Origin: a virus
Length of the DNA: 24,617 nucleotides
IMG/VR virus record: IMGVR_UViG_3300009438_000023
Coordinates: 1 to 24,617 of that record
Strand: one strand, 5' to 3'
A program made the position numbers and the translations under genes. Positions 6,654 to 13,796 of this stretch are shown here, one piece after another. The stretch's first letter is position 1. Every line of letters starts with the position of its first letter. A model generated the notes under the pieces. It made no database searches and was not told the DNA's origin. It saw only the letters and a program-made list of their open reading frames with translations.

Positions 6654-7639
6654 TGAAAAAAGAAAATTCTATTTTAAAGGGTCAGACCTATACATCAAGA
6701 TTTCTTGAAGCTGGACTTGTTCAGTATGAAGATAGCTTGTCTATAATTAAGCAAGAGAATTTAGCCAAGATAGCTGAGAAGTTTAAGGGCGTCTATGTAG
6801 TTATAGAACATCAAGACTTAACAGAAGAAGATAGAGAGGAAATTGTAGGCTATGTATCTAAAGTATGGATGCAAGACGGCTGGGCTTGGTGCGATGTTGT
6901 TATAACTAGTCAAGAAGCAATAGATTTAATCAATGAAAAAGGATATTCGGTAAGTTGCGCATATAGTGCGAAGGTAATACCGACAGCAGGAACTTATCAT
7001 AATATAGCTTATGATAACGAGATAGTAGATTGTTTAGAAGCAATCCACTTGGCAATAGTGGCTAACCCTCGATATGAGGATGCCTTAATTTTAAAAAACT
7101 CAATTAAAGAAAAAGTTATGACTATTTTCAAATTTAAAAAAGAAGAGAAGAAAAACTCTATAAAAACTAAAGAGCTTGAAATAGAGAATGCTCTTTTTGA
7201 AATAGAAGAAGGCAAAACAATACCATTAAACGATATGGTAGAAGTTTACAAAAATGCCAAAGAGGAAGAAAAAAGAAAAGAGGAAGAAGAAAATAAAAAA
7301 GTCAATGCAGAAGATGAATTAGAAATTGACGGCAAGCTTATAAAGGTCAAAGACTTGGTATCTGCTTACAAAAACAAGATGAAGAAAAATGAAGAAGATG
7401 AAGAAGACAAGAAAAAGGAAAATGAAGAAGATGATAAGAAAAAAGAAGATGAGATGAAAAAAAATGAAGAAAAAGAAAAAAAGGAAAAAGAAGAGGTCAA
7501 AAAGAACTCTAAAGATTTTGAGGAAATAAAGGCAGCTAAGGCTAAATTTGAGAACTCATCAGAAGCGAGAAAGGTTAAAATATCAACTGACATTTCGCAA
7601 TTCGCACTTGGTAAGAGTCTATATGGCTCTTCAAAGTAA
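6653..7639 (+). CDS. DUF2213-type prohead protease fused to scaffold
   Basis: A 328-aa two-part protein. Residues 1-150 match what I know of DUF2213: VIEHQD (51-55, H53 a likely catalytic His), GYVSKVW (67-72), and GYSVSCAYSAKV (97-108) with S101 or S105 as candidate nucleophile, closing with AIVANPRYEDA. Residues 155-328 are a very charged Glu/Lys helix with two copies of a motif, GKTIPLNDMVEVYKN (187-201) and GKLIKVKDLVSAYKN (227-241), typical of scaffold segments. The enzyme would cleave itself and other head proteins during maturation while the tail templates the procapsid. The strand is nearly all purine at 7250-7520. An in-frame ATG at 7118 could give scaffold alone. It overlaps the upstream gene by 1 nt and precedes the decoration protein. 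Confidence 0.8.
   Translation: MKKENSILKGQTYTSRFLEAGLVQYEDSLSIIKQENLAKIAEKFKGVYVVIEHQDLTEEDREEIVGYVSKVWMQDGWAWCDVVITSQEAIDLINEKGYSVSCAYSAKVIPTAGTYHNIAYDNEIVDCLEAIHLAIVANPRYEDALILKNSIKEKVMTIFKFKKEEKKNSIKTKELEIENALFEIEEGKTIPLNDMVEVYKNAKEEEKRKEEEENKKVNAEDELEIDGKLIKVKDLVSAYKNKMKKNEEDEEDKKKENEEDDKKKEDEMKKNEEKEKKEKEEVKKNSKDFEEIKAAKAKFENSSEARKVKISTDISQFALGKSLYGSSK
7118..7639 (+). CDS. possible nested scaffold protein (internal start)
   Basis: The ATG at 7118 (residue 156 of the protease-scaffold) falls exactly at the boundary between the protease domain and the charged helical part. The A-rich leader AAAGAAAAAGTT precedes it. It would yield a 173-aa free scaffold, as in lambda C/Nu3 where scaffold is made from an internal start of the protease gene. 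The arrangement is inferred from the domain boundary and start position only; there is no strong Shine-Dalgarno. Confidence 0.3.
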   Translation: MTIFKFKKEEKKNSIKTKELEIENALFEIEEGKTIPLNDMVEVYKNAKEEEKRKEEEENKKVNAEDELEIDGKLIKVKDLVSAYKNKMKKNEEDEEDKKKENEEDDKKKEDEMKKNEEKEKKEKEEVKKNSKDFEEIKAAKAKFENSSEARKVKISTDISQFALGKSLYGSSK

Positions 7640-7671
7640 TTATTTTTTATTAACTAAATTTTTATAAGAAA

Positions 7672-8115
7672 ATGGCTCAAGAATTAAACCAATTTTCACA
7701 AACTACCGAGAAAGGTATTTTGGATTTGGCTTTCAATCCAAATGTTTTGAATGCAAAAGTAGCTAGTGGTTCAAGTGATACCCTAGTAGGTGGCTCAGTT
7801 GTAGTAATACAAGATGAAGCTGGAAGCATTGTAACTGTAGATAAAGCGGCTGCAATAACTAACGACATTTTCGGTGTTGTTCTTTACGAGGTTAAAAAAT
7901 CTTCTTTTGTTGCTGATGATTTTGTAAGGGTAGCCTTTGCAAACTCAGTTGTAATTATGGAAGCCTCCGCAGCTATTGCTAAAGGTGCAGCAGTTGAAGC
8001 CGTATTGACTGGTGATAAAATAGCTACTCAATCAACAGGAACTACTATCGGTCGTGCTTTGGATAAAGCTACTGCTGATGGCGACTTGGTAAGAGTTTTA
8101 ATCAAAACTAACTAA
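7672..8115 (+). CDS. capsid decoration / cement protein, DUF2190-like
   Basis: A 147-aa, Ala/Val-rich beta protein. It shows the run of short strands seen in DUF2190-type capsid cement proteins: GGSVVVIQDEAG, an IFGVVLYEV strand, then ASAAIAKGAAVEAV and a GTTIGRALDKATADGDLVRVLI ending. Proteins of this type trimerise on the capsid surface and stabilise it after expansion. Position between protease/scaffold and major capsid protein is the usual one. The start has an A-rich leader (TTTTATAAGAAA) without a clear Shine-Dalgarno, although the product should be abundant. Confidence 0.82.
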   Translation: MAQELNQFSQTTEKGILDLAFNPNVLNAKVASGSSDTLVGGSVVVIQDEAGSIVTVDKAAAITNDIFGVVLYEVKKSSFVADDFVRVAFANSVVIMEASAAIAKGAAVEAVLTGDKIATQSTGTTIGRALDKATADGDLVRVLIKTN

Positions 8116-8145
8116 TCATTAATTTTAATTTAATATATACTTAAA

Positions 8146-9186
8146 ATGTCTAACAAGATTTTTAACATGATTGCAGGACTTGAAGCTGGCAATCTAGCTG
8201 ATGGCTCTTTGGTTTCATCTGTTCAAAACAGTAAATCAAAGGCTCTTTATAATGCAGCTCCAGCTGGTTATGAACAAACTATCGATACCCTAACCACTAT
8301 CAAGCAAGAAGTAATTCAACAAAAGTTTTACCAGTTCCCTATTGCTGATTATGTACCAGTAAAAGTGGGTGAAGGTGCTTTTTCCAATGAATTCCTTTAT
8401 TACACTAGCTTTGAATTATCGGGCAAGTTTGAAGAAGGTATTATGGGTCAAGGAACAGGAACTAGAAAGCCTAAATCTGATGTTGCTTATGATGCAAAAA
8501 GGCTCCCTACTTTCTTCTGGGCTAAAGAAGTTGATTATTCAATGGTCGAAGTCAATCAAGCCGCTAAGAATATGGGATCAGCTATATCTCTTATAACTCA
8601 AAGAGAGCAAGCTCAGAAAAAAAACTGGGATTTAGGTTTGCAGAAAGTTTCGGTACTTGGGGTTAGTGGTCTTGGTATGGAAGGTTTGTTGAACTTATCA
8701 GGCGTTACCAATAACACAGCAGCTATCACTAAATCAATATCAAGCATGACTTCAACAGAGATCAATGACTTGGTTAAAGATTTATTGGATGCTTACGCTG
8801 CATCTACTAATGAAACAGAATTGCCTAATACCTTTATCGTTCCTAGTGACGATCACAGGGGCTTAAGTCAATATGTTACAGGCACAGGCTTTTTTAATAA
8901 AACAAAGTTACAAGTATTATTAGAAGCTTTCCAAGCTGGTACTGATAATCCTAATTTTGCAATTAAGTCTCTAGCTTATGCTAAAAACTCAAGAAGTGGA
9001 TTAGGTGTTGAAAGATATGTTCTTTACAAAAACGACTCACAAACTTTAGAAATGAATATACCGATTGACTACACTTCTACTTCTTTTGGAACTTCTAATA
9101 GCTTTGATTTTAGCTCAGTTGCTTATGGTCAATTTACAGGTGTTATTGCTAAACGCCCTAAAGAGATTTTATATTTCAGTTACTAA
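8146..9186 (+). CDS. major capsid protein, DUF2184 family (HK97 fold expected)
   Basis: A 346-aa protein of typical size for this group. It has the N-terminal region before a long segment TLTTIKQEVIQQKFYQFPIADYVPV that matches the extended N-arm of DUF2184 capsid proteins, then the FSNEFLYYTSFELSG strand, and later NTFIVPSDDHRGL with VLLEAFQAG in the A-domain-like part. The C-terminus is VIAKRPKEILYF. It forms the icosahedral shell. Position directly after the decoration gene supports the call. The leader is A-rich without a clear Shine-Dalgarno. Confidence 0.88.
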   Translation: MSNKIFNMIAGLEAGNLADGSLVSSVQNSKSKALYNAAPAGYEQTIDTLTTIKQEVIQQKFYQFPIADYVPVKVGEGAFSNEFLYYTSFELSGKFEEGIMGQGTGTRKPKSDVAYDAKRLPTFFWAKEVDYSMVEVNQAAKNMGSAISLITQREQAQKKNWDLGLQKVSVLGVSGLGMEGLLNLSGVTNNTAAITKSISSMTSTEINDLVKDLLDAYAASTNETELPNTFIVPSDDHRGLSQYVTGTGFFNKTKLQVLLEAFQAGTDNPNFAIKSLAYAKNSRSGLGVERYVLYKNDSQTLEMNIPIDYTSTSFGTSNSFDFSSVAYGQFTGVIAKRPKEILYFSY

Positions 9187-9204
9187 TTTAAATCATAATT
9201 AAAG

Positions 9205-9390
9205 ATGAAAGAGATTATTAACAATTCTAAAAGTGATTTGATGACTTCGCAAGGGCTTGTAAAAGTTGGCGAAACTATCATTTTAGAAAATGAAAAAGAA
9301 ATAGAAACTTGCTTAAAACTTGGTGCTAATCTACTTGAAAATATTAGAGTAAGCTCAAAGAAAAGCAAAAAATTAGATTATCAAGAATAA
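9205..9390 (+). CDS. small post-capsid protein, 61 aa
   Basis: A 61-aa product filling the gap between the capsid and head-completion genes. The middle, GLVKVGETIILENEKEIETCLKLGANLLE (residues 17-45), has the pattern of the small proteins often found just after capsid genes: a G...G..I strand followed by a helix ending in 'L..GA.L.E'. Their job is not well defined; head completion has been suggested for some. A - strand frame of similar length overlaps it but lacks context, so the + strand reading is preferred. Confidence 0.6.
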   Translation: MKEIINNSKSDLMTSQGLVKVGETIILENEKEIETCLKLGANLLENIRVSSKKSKKLDYQE

Positions 9391-9393
9391 GCT

Positions 9394-9957
9394 ATGGCAA
9401 ACCCTTTCATCGACACAATAACAGTAGATGACTTCAAAGATCAATTCTATCGTGATTTTGACTTTGTTGATGATTGGGCTGCTGGCACTTATAACGCGGG
9501 CGACAGGGTTTTTTACCTTGTAAATAATAAATTCTATAAAGCTAAAAGTGATGGGATCAGTTCAACGCCAGACACAATAGCAGATTGGGATTTATTGCCG
9601 CCTAGTGGGCTTGTAGCTTCAAAGGATATAGAGAATGCTTTTAAAGAGGCTAAGGCTTCTATAAACGACGCTATAACAAGTAGAGAAGATGATTTAAGGT
9701 TAATCTATCTATATTGTACTGCTCATTATCTAGTTAATGATTTAGGAGCTAATGGACTTGACAGCCAAGCGGTAAACCCAGTTGCTTCAAGATCGGTTGG
9801 AAATGTAAGCGAAAGCTATTCTATCCCGCAATGGCAATTAGACAGCCCTATTTTTTCTTTTTACACAAAGACAAGTTATGGTTTAAAATATCTTAATCTA
9901 ATTCAAGGTTATATGATAGGGGTTGTAGGTATAGCTAAAGGGGGAACAAATGCCTAG
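9394..9957 (+). CDS. head-completion/adaptor protein (DUF4054-like) with CBM-like insert
   Basis: A 187-aa protein in the adaptor position. The helical part, KDIENAFKEAKASIND (77-92) and LRLIYLYCTAHYLVND (101-116), fits DUF4054/gp6-type adaptors that dock on the portal. Between the N-terminal FKDQF helix and this core lies an insert, residues 28-70, with W28, GTYNAGDRVFY, KFYKAKSDG and WDLLPP. It reads like a CBM5/12-type carbohydrate-binding module (W..Y..GD.V.Y...Y.A.....W). The insert explains why the protein is longer than many adaptors. It is followed by the gpG-like gene with an 8-nt overlap. Confidence 0.75.
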   Translation: MANPFIDTITVDDFKDQFYRDFDFVDDWAAGTYNAGDRVFYLVNNKFYKAKSDGISSTPDTIADWDLLPPSGLVASKDIENAFKEAKASINDAITSREDDLRLIYLYCTAHYLVNDLGANGLDSQAVNPVASRSVGNVSESYSIPQWQLDSPIFSFYTKTSYGLKYLNLIQGYMIGVVGIAKGGTNA

Positions 9958-10399
9958 TGATATTGTTATTAAAGATGATTTTACAGGTTTAGATAAATTA
10001 GAAAAAAATTTAAAGTCGCAAAAAGTGGCTAAGGTTGGTATTTTTGGCAATAAAAATGCAAGAGATGATGATACAACAAATGTCAAAGTAGGAATGAAGC
10101 ATGAATTTGGTTCTTTTAGTGAAGGCTTGCCTCGCAGGTCTTTTTTAAAAGATCCATTAGCTTTGAAAAGAAAGGAATTTCTAAAAAGAGCTAGGAAAAT
10201 AATTGATAAAGATATTTCTGATAGTGTTGATTCAGATCAAATACTAGAAAAAATAGGGGTATTGGGTGAAACTATTGTTCAAGAAGCCTTTGAAACTGGA
10301 GGCTTTGGAACTTGGAAACCTATATCAAGAAGTGGTTCGATATTAATTGATACGGGTCAATTAAGAAGCTCAATAACTTCTAAAGTAGAAAAATTATGA
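9950..10399 (+). CDS. tail completion / virion morphogenesis protein (HK97 gp10 / Mu gpG-like)
   Basis: A 149-aa protein with a good ribosome site (GGGGGAACAA before the ATG) and an 8-nt overlap with the adaptor gene. The string KVGIFGNKNARDDD (27-40) followed by VKVGMKHEFGSFSEGLPRRSFL is the family signature: a Gly strand, then 'HEFG', then 'PRRSFL'. The C-terminus has LIDTGQLRSSI, also shared by the group. These proteins sit in the neck or tail terminator zone and let head and tail join. Confidence 0.85.
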   Translation: MPSDIVIKDDFTGLDKLEKNLKSQKVAKVGIFGNKNARDDDTTNVKVGMKHEFGSFSEGLPRRSFLKDPLALKRKEFLKRARKIIDKDISDSVDSDQILEKIGVLGETIVQEAFETGGFGTWKPISRSGSILIDTGQLRSSITSKVEKL

Positions 10400-10734
10400 T
10401 GCCGCAAATTGCAAGTGCTTTTAATGGCTGGCAGCAGTCAATAACAATAGAAAAAATAACTTCATCTATTGTTGATTTTAAAAGAGTTGAAGCTGCGACA
10501 GTAATTGAATTTAAAGGCACGGTGCAGCCACTAAAAACTCAAGACTTGGCTATAAAGCCTATTGAGACTAGGGCTTGGCAATGGCTCATGATTCACACTA
10601 AAGATAATATAGAATTAAAGGTAGGCGATAAGATAACCTATGACAGCTTAAAATATAAAGTGATGAATAAGAATAATTACAAGCTAAATGGTTATTTTGA
10701 ATATCATATTGTAGAGGAATTTAATAATGGCTGA
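10396..10734 (+). CDS. head-closure (stopper)-like neck protein
   Basis: A 112-aa protein overlapping the previous gene by 4 nt (ATGA) and the next by 8 nt. A second ATG follows at 10399. It is predicted to be a small beta barrel: IEFKGTVQPLKTQDLAIKP, then a WQWLMIHTK strand, LKVGDKITYDSLKYKVM and YFEYHIVEEF. The 'VGD.I.Y....Y.V' pattern is typical of stopper or head-closure proteins in this gene position. Family membership is a judgement from pattern and synteny; a tail-completion role is possible. Confidence 0.65.
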   Translation: MMPQIASAFNGWQQSITIEKITSSIVDFKRVEAATVIEFKGTVQPLKTQDLAIKPIETRAWQWLMIHTKDNIELKVGDKITYDSLKYKVMNKNNYKLNGYFEYHIVEEFNNG

Positions 10735-11236
10735 TTCTATTTTGATTGTTGCAGATATTATAAAAGAGTTTATGGCTTTAAATGATAACGCCGTCTATAT
10801 CTATAATCAAGATTTTAAAAGAAATACAGGTGATTTACAAGTTGTAATACAATATAACAGCTCAACGCCTTATTCAGTAACTAATAAATTTAAACCTAAT
10901 ACTGAGGGTGTAGAAGGTGCAACACAACAATTAAGAGTGCAAACAAAAGAAGATTATACAATTAATTTGTTATCTAAAAATGAAGATGCTAGATTGCGAA
11001 AAGAAGAAGTTTTAATGGCTCTAATATCTCAAAGAAGCATTGATTTACAAAACCAATATCAATTTAGTATTGCTAATATATCAAGTAGCTTTATTGATGT
11101 TTCGGAGGTTGAAGCTTCGGGGGCTTTAAATAGATTTGCGATAACTATTTCATTAATCACAAGTTACATGAAAGAAATTGACGCTCCTTATTATGATGAT
11201 TTTACTATTGGCGATGTCAAAGTAGATGAGTTGTAA
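10727..11236 (+). CDS. tail terminator-like protein
   Basis: A 169-aa protein just upstream of the sheath gene, the place of the tail terminator in this kind of myovirus. Strands such as GDLQVVIQYNSSTPYSV and LRVQTKEDYTINLLS, a helix LRKEEVLMALIS and a terminal strand FAITISLITSYMKEI fit the alpha/beta fold of lambda gpU-like and related terminators (I have LIC_12616-type proteins in mind). It would cap the tail tube at its correct length and bind the neck. It overlaps the stopper-like gene by 8 nt. Confidence 0.7.
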   Translation: MADSILIVADIIKEFMALNDNAVYIYNQDFKRNTGDLQVVIQYNSSTPYSVTNKFKPNTEGVEGATQQLRVQTKEDYTINLLSKNEDARLRKEEVLMALISQRSIDLQNQYQFSIANISSSFIDVSEVEASGALNRFAITISLITSYMKEIDAPYYDDFTIGDVKVDEL

Positions 11237-11263
11237 TTTAATTTTAAATATTTTGAAGAAAAA

Positions 11264-12748
11264 ATGACTATACCATTAACAAATATAATTAATGTTTCGG
11301 TTACTTCTACGCCGCAAGGGCTACAAGTGCCAAGTGTAAACAATATTGCATTATTCACAACAGAAGCTCCAGACAATGTAGATGATTACAGGGTTTATTT
11401 AGAAGCTAAGTCGGTTATAACTGATTATGGCACTAATGCAAAAACAGCAGAATTTGCAAACCTTATATTCTCGCAAAGCCCTAATATCTTAAGCGGCAAT
11501 GGTAGCTTAACTATTGTTCCTATGCAGGCGGCAGTAAGTGCCACGCAAGGCGATTTTACAACTGATGACATAAGCGGCAATCTAGCAAACCTAATTGCTA
11601 TTGCTGATGGCGATATTAGAGTTGTCTTAAATGGCAATAATATTGATTTAACAGGTTTAAATTTTACAAATGCCACTACTCTTGAAAATATAGCTGCTAT
11701 TATACAAAAAAAGCTAACTGATGTTATAGTTGAGGCAGTAGGTAATACAATTAAATTCACTTCAAAGAAAGTCGGGCTTGATTCTGATGTTGATGTTGTT
11801 CAATTACCAACTGGTAGCGGCTCTGATTTAAGCGGTGCTAGCTTACTTAATGTTGCGAGTGGCACTGCTACTAGTGGGGCTAATTCAAGCGGTGAAACTA
11901 TACTTGAAGCTTTGGCTAGAGTAGAAGAGCAAACTGGTTTTGTTGGTGTATTCTCTAACTTACAAATTGAAGATGCGGTTGTCAGCTCAACAGCTACAGC
12001 GATACAAGCTAAAAATAAAATGTTTATTCATCATTTTTCTAGTAGTGAAGATTTAGAAGATACAACGGGTATTTGCTCAATAATCAAAGATGCAACACAA
12101 ACTAAAACTAGATGCTTGTATTATTCGGTTAGCCCTCAAGAAGCTAATAAAATGAAGGCTGCTTGGGTTGGTCGTGCTTTTAGTGTTAATTTTAGCGGGT
12201 CAAATACTTCTCAAACAATGTTCAATAAAACATTGGCAGGAATAACTCCAGATGTTGCAATAAATCAAACTATACTAACTAAAGCAAAAGATGCTGGGGC
12301 TGATATTTACGGATCGGTTAGTGGTTTAGGTGTTACTTTTTCGCATGGTGCTAATGATTTCTTTGATAATGTCTATAATCAACAATGGTTTAAATTTACC
12401 GTTGAAGTATCTAGTTTTAATTATCTAAGGAAAACTAATACCAAGAAACCACAAATTGAAAGCGGTATGGACGGACTAAAAGCCACTATAGCTAATAATG
12501 CGTGCGAAAAGGCAGTTAATAATGGAGTTATTGCACTTGGCTTAACTTGGAATTCAGCAGAAACATTTGGTAATCCAGAAGACTTTAGAAGAAATATAAC
12601 CGACAAAGGTTATTTCATTTATAGCCTACCTATTGCACAACAAGACCAGTCAGAGCGTGAAGCAAGACAAGCTCCACTTGTTCAAATTGCTATTAAATTA
12701 GCAGGGGCTTTACATTCAGTAAATATTATTGTTAACATTGAAAGATAA
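11264..12748 (+). CDS. contractile tail sheath protein, DUF3383 family
   Basis: A 494-aa protein. The opening IPLTNIINVSVTSTPQGLQVPSVNNIALFT is the recognisable N-terminus of DUF3383 sheath proteins. Later segments include ETILEALARVEEQTGFVGVFS (about 215-235) and YYSVSPQEANKMKAAWVGRAFSVNFSGSNT, then FSHGANDFFDN and a C-terminal region ending in APLVQIAIKLAGALHSVNIIVNIER, consistent with the inter-subunit strand that links sheath rings. It polymerises around the tube and contracts to drive the tube into the host. The presence of this gene makes the particle a myovirus-type phage. Confidence 0.9.
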   Translation: MTIPLTNIINVSVTSTPQGLQVPSVNNIALFTTEAPDNVDDYRVYLEAKSVITDYGTNAKTAEFANLIFSQSPNILSGNGSLTIVPMQAAVSATQGDFTTDDISGNLANLIAIADGDIRVVLNGNNIDLTGLNFTNATTLENIAAIIQKKLTDVIVEAVGNTIKFTSKKVGLDSDVDVVQLPTGSGSDLSGASLLNVASGTATSGANSSGETILEALARVEEQTGFVGVFSNLQIEDAVVSSTATAIQAKNKMFIHHFSSSEDLEDTTGICSIIKDATQTKTRCLYYSVSPQEANKMKAAWVGRAFSVNFSGSNTSQTMFNKTLAGITPDVAINQTILTKAKDAGADIYGSVSGLGVTFSHGANDFFDNVYNQQWFKFTVEVSSFNYLRKTNTKKPQIESGMDGLKATIANNACEKAVNNGVIALGLTWNSAETFGNPEDFRRNITDKGYFIYSLPIAQQDQSEREARQAPLVQIAIKLAGALHSVNIIVNIER

Positions 12749-12755
12749 TTAAATT

Positions 12756-13211
12756 ATGTCTACAAGTACACAAACAGGAAACGACACTATCACAATTAAC
12801 GATAGAGTTTTAACCGACTTCGGCGATGGTTCGGTTGTAAGTATAACATTCCCAAATGAATTAGTTGCAGTAAAGACTGGTAAAAATGGCAATGCTATTT
12901 ATTCTCTTAATGAAACTGGTAAGCAAGCTGATGTTGAATTAAGGATTTTAAGAGGTTCTAGCGATGATAAATTCTTAAACTCAATCAAGCTATCAATGCA
13001 ATCTGATATTGCATCCTTTGTCCTTCTTAATGGCGAATTTGTTAAAAGAATTGGTGATGGCTTAGGTGGTGTTAGCCGTGAAATAATATCACTTAGTGGT
13101 GGTGTATTTTCACAAAGCAACGACACTCAAAGCAATGTTGAAGGTGACACTGAACAGGCTTTAACAATTTATAGATTAAAATTTTCTAACGGCTCAAAAT
13201 CAATAGCATAA
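12756..13211 (+). CDS. tail tube protein
   Basis: A 151-aa beta-rich protein just after the sheath. Strands DGSVVSITFPNELVAVKTGKNG, ADVELRILRGSSDDKFLNS and the closing ALTIYRLKFSNGSKSIA follow the layout of DUF3277-like tube proteins, in which hexameric rings stack inside the sheath. Sheath-then-tube order is standard for contractile tails. No unusual residues are seen. A short A-rich leader precedes the start. Confidence 0.85.
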   Translation: MSTSTQTGNDTITINDRVLTDFGDGSVVSITFPNELVAVKTGKNGNAIYSLNETGKQADVELRILRGSSDDKFLNSIKLSMQSDIASFVLLNGEFVKRIGDGLGGVSREIISLSGGVFSQSNDTQSNVEGDTEQALTIYRLKFSNGSKSIA

Positions 13212-13215
13212 ATTT

Positions 13216-13617
13216 ATGACAAGCAACGAAATAATATTTGATAATGGAGATGAGGCGGTAATTAATATTGCTTCATTTTCAAACTGTATCAAACTAAAAA
13301 GTGCAATAGCTAGAGCTCTATTAGCTCAAGGCGTAAAGCTAGCTAATATTGATTTAAACAATGCTGAAACTATCATTGATAGCATTTTGGCAGTAGATTG
13401 CAGCGAAGATGTTTTAAAAGCAGTCTTTGCTTGTATTGGTAAATCTACTTATAACAAAGAAAGAATAACAGAGGCTACCTTTGAAGATGAGAAAGCTAGG
13501 GAAAATTATTATGAAATAATCATTGAGTGCTTAAAGCTAAATTTAAGCCCTTTTCTCAAGCCCCTTATTTCAAAGTTAAATGGCTTAGCGGTCAAAAAGG
13601 AAGGAAGCCTGAAATAG
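13216..13617 (+). CDS. tail assembly chaperone, unshifted product (gpG-like)
   Basis: A 133-aa acidic helical protein between tube and tape measure, the place of tail assembly chaperones. Helices include CIKLKSAIARALLAQG and EDVLKAVFACIG. The C-terminal LKLNLSPFLKPLISKL resembles the 'N..PF...L' end of such proteins. It overlaps by 91 nt an open -1 frame that has no good start of its own, as in lambda gpG/gpGT and Mu gp41/42. A fraction of ribosomes probably shift to make a 193-aa fusion. It should act only during assembly, binding the tape measure. Confidence 0.78.
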   Translation: MTSNEIIFDNGDEAVINIASFSNCIKLKSAIARALLAQGVKLANIDLNNAETIIDSILAVDCSEDVLKAVFACIGKSTYNKERITEATFEDEKARENYYEIIIECLKLNLSPFLKPLISKLNGLAVKKEGSLK

Positions 13618-13796
13618 AAATTGCAGCAAGCGAGCTAGATTTAATTTGTTTAAGACTAGCTAAGGCAGGGTATGGCGGGGGCATACCTCAAAGCATTGCA
13701 GATATGGATTGTGATTGGGTTATGAAAATAATTCAATATGAAGATTTTTGCAGTGATTATGAAAAAGCATATTTAGATTTAAATAAAAATGGCTAG
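13527..13796 (+). CDS. -1 frame extension of the tail chaperone (gpT-like part)
   Basis: The frame is open from just after a TGA at 13524-13526 to 13796 and lies in -1 relative to the upstream chaperone. The only start at its head is a GTG at 13527 without a ribosome site, so translation by frameshift is more likely. The conserved-looking part, from KGRKPEIEIAASELDLICLRLAKAG onward, begins after the end of the overlap, consistent with a C-terminal extension of the upstream protein. The fused product would recruit tape measure and tube subunits. The last 8 nt overlap the tape measure start. Confidence 0.7.
   Translation: MLKAKFKPFSQAPYFKVKWLSGQKGRKPEIEIAASELDLICLRLAKAGYGGGIPQSIADMDCDWVMKIIQYEDFCSDYEKAYLDLNKNG
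13539..13599 (+). other. candidate programmed -1 frameshift region
   Basis: Two slip sites lie in frame. A AAT TTA (13539-13545) obeys the X XXY YYZ rule exactly. C AAA AAG (13593-13599) lacks the first match, but it is A-rich and sits in an AAGGAAGG context, and a shift there keeps the whole upstream domain. After the first site, AAGCC (13558-13562) can pair with GGCTT (13582-13586). Either route gives a 193-aa fusion. The sequence does not decide between them. Confidence 0.6.

Noticed and set aside
7366-7593. Ser/Phe-rich - strand frame opposite the scaffold
   Set aside because: A direct mirror of the purine-rich Glu/Lys codons; not a gene.
8369-8596. 75-codon + strand frame inside the capsid gene
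   Set aside because: Out-of-frame shadow of the major capsid protein with no start context.
11425-11760. 111-codon - strand frame within the sheath gene
   Set aside because: Antisense to a confident gene, no promoter or ribosome site; such frames are common opposite A+T-rich phage genes.
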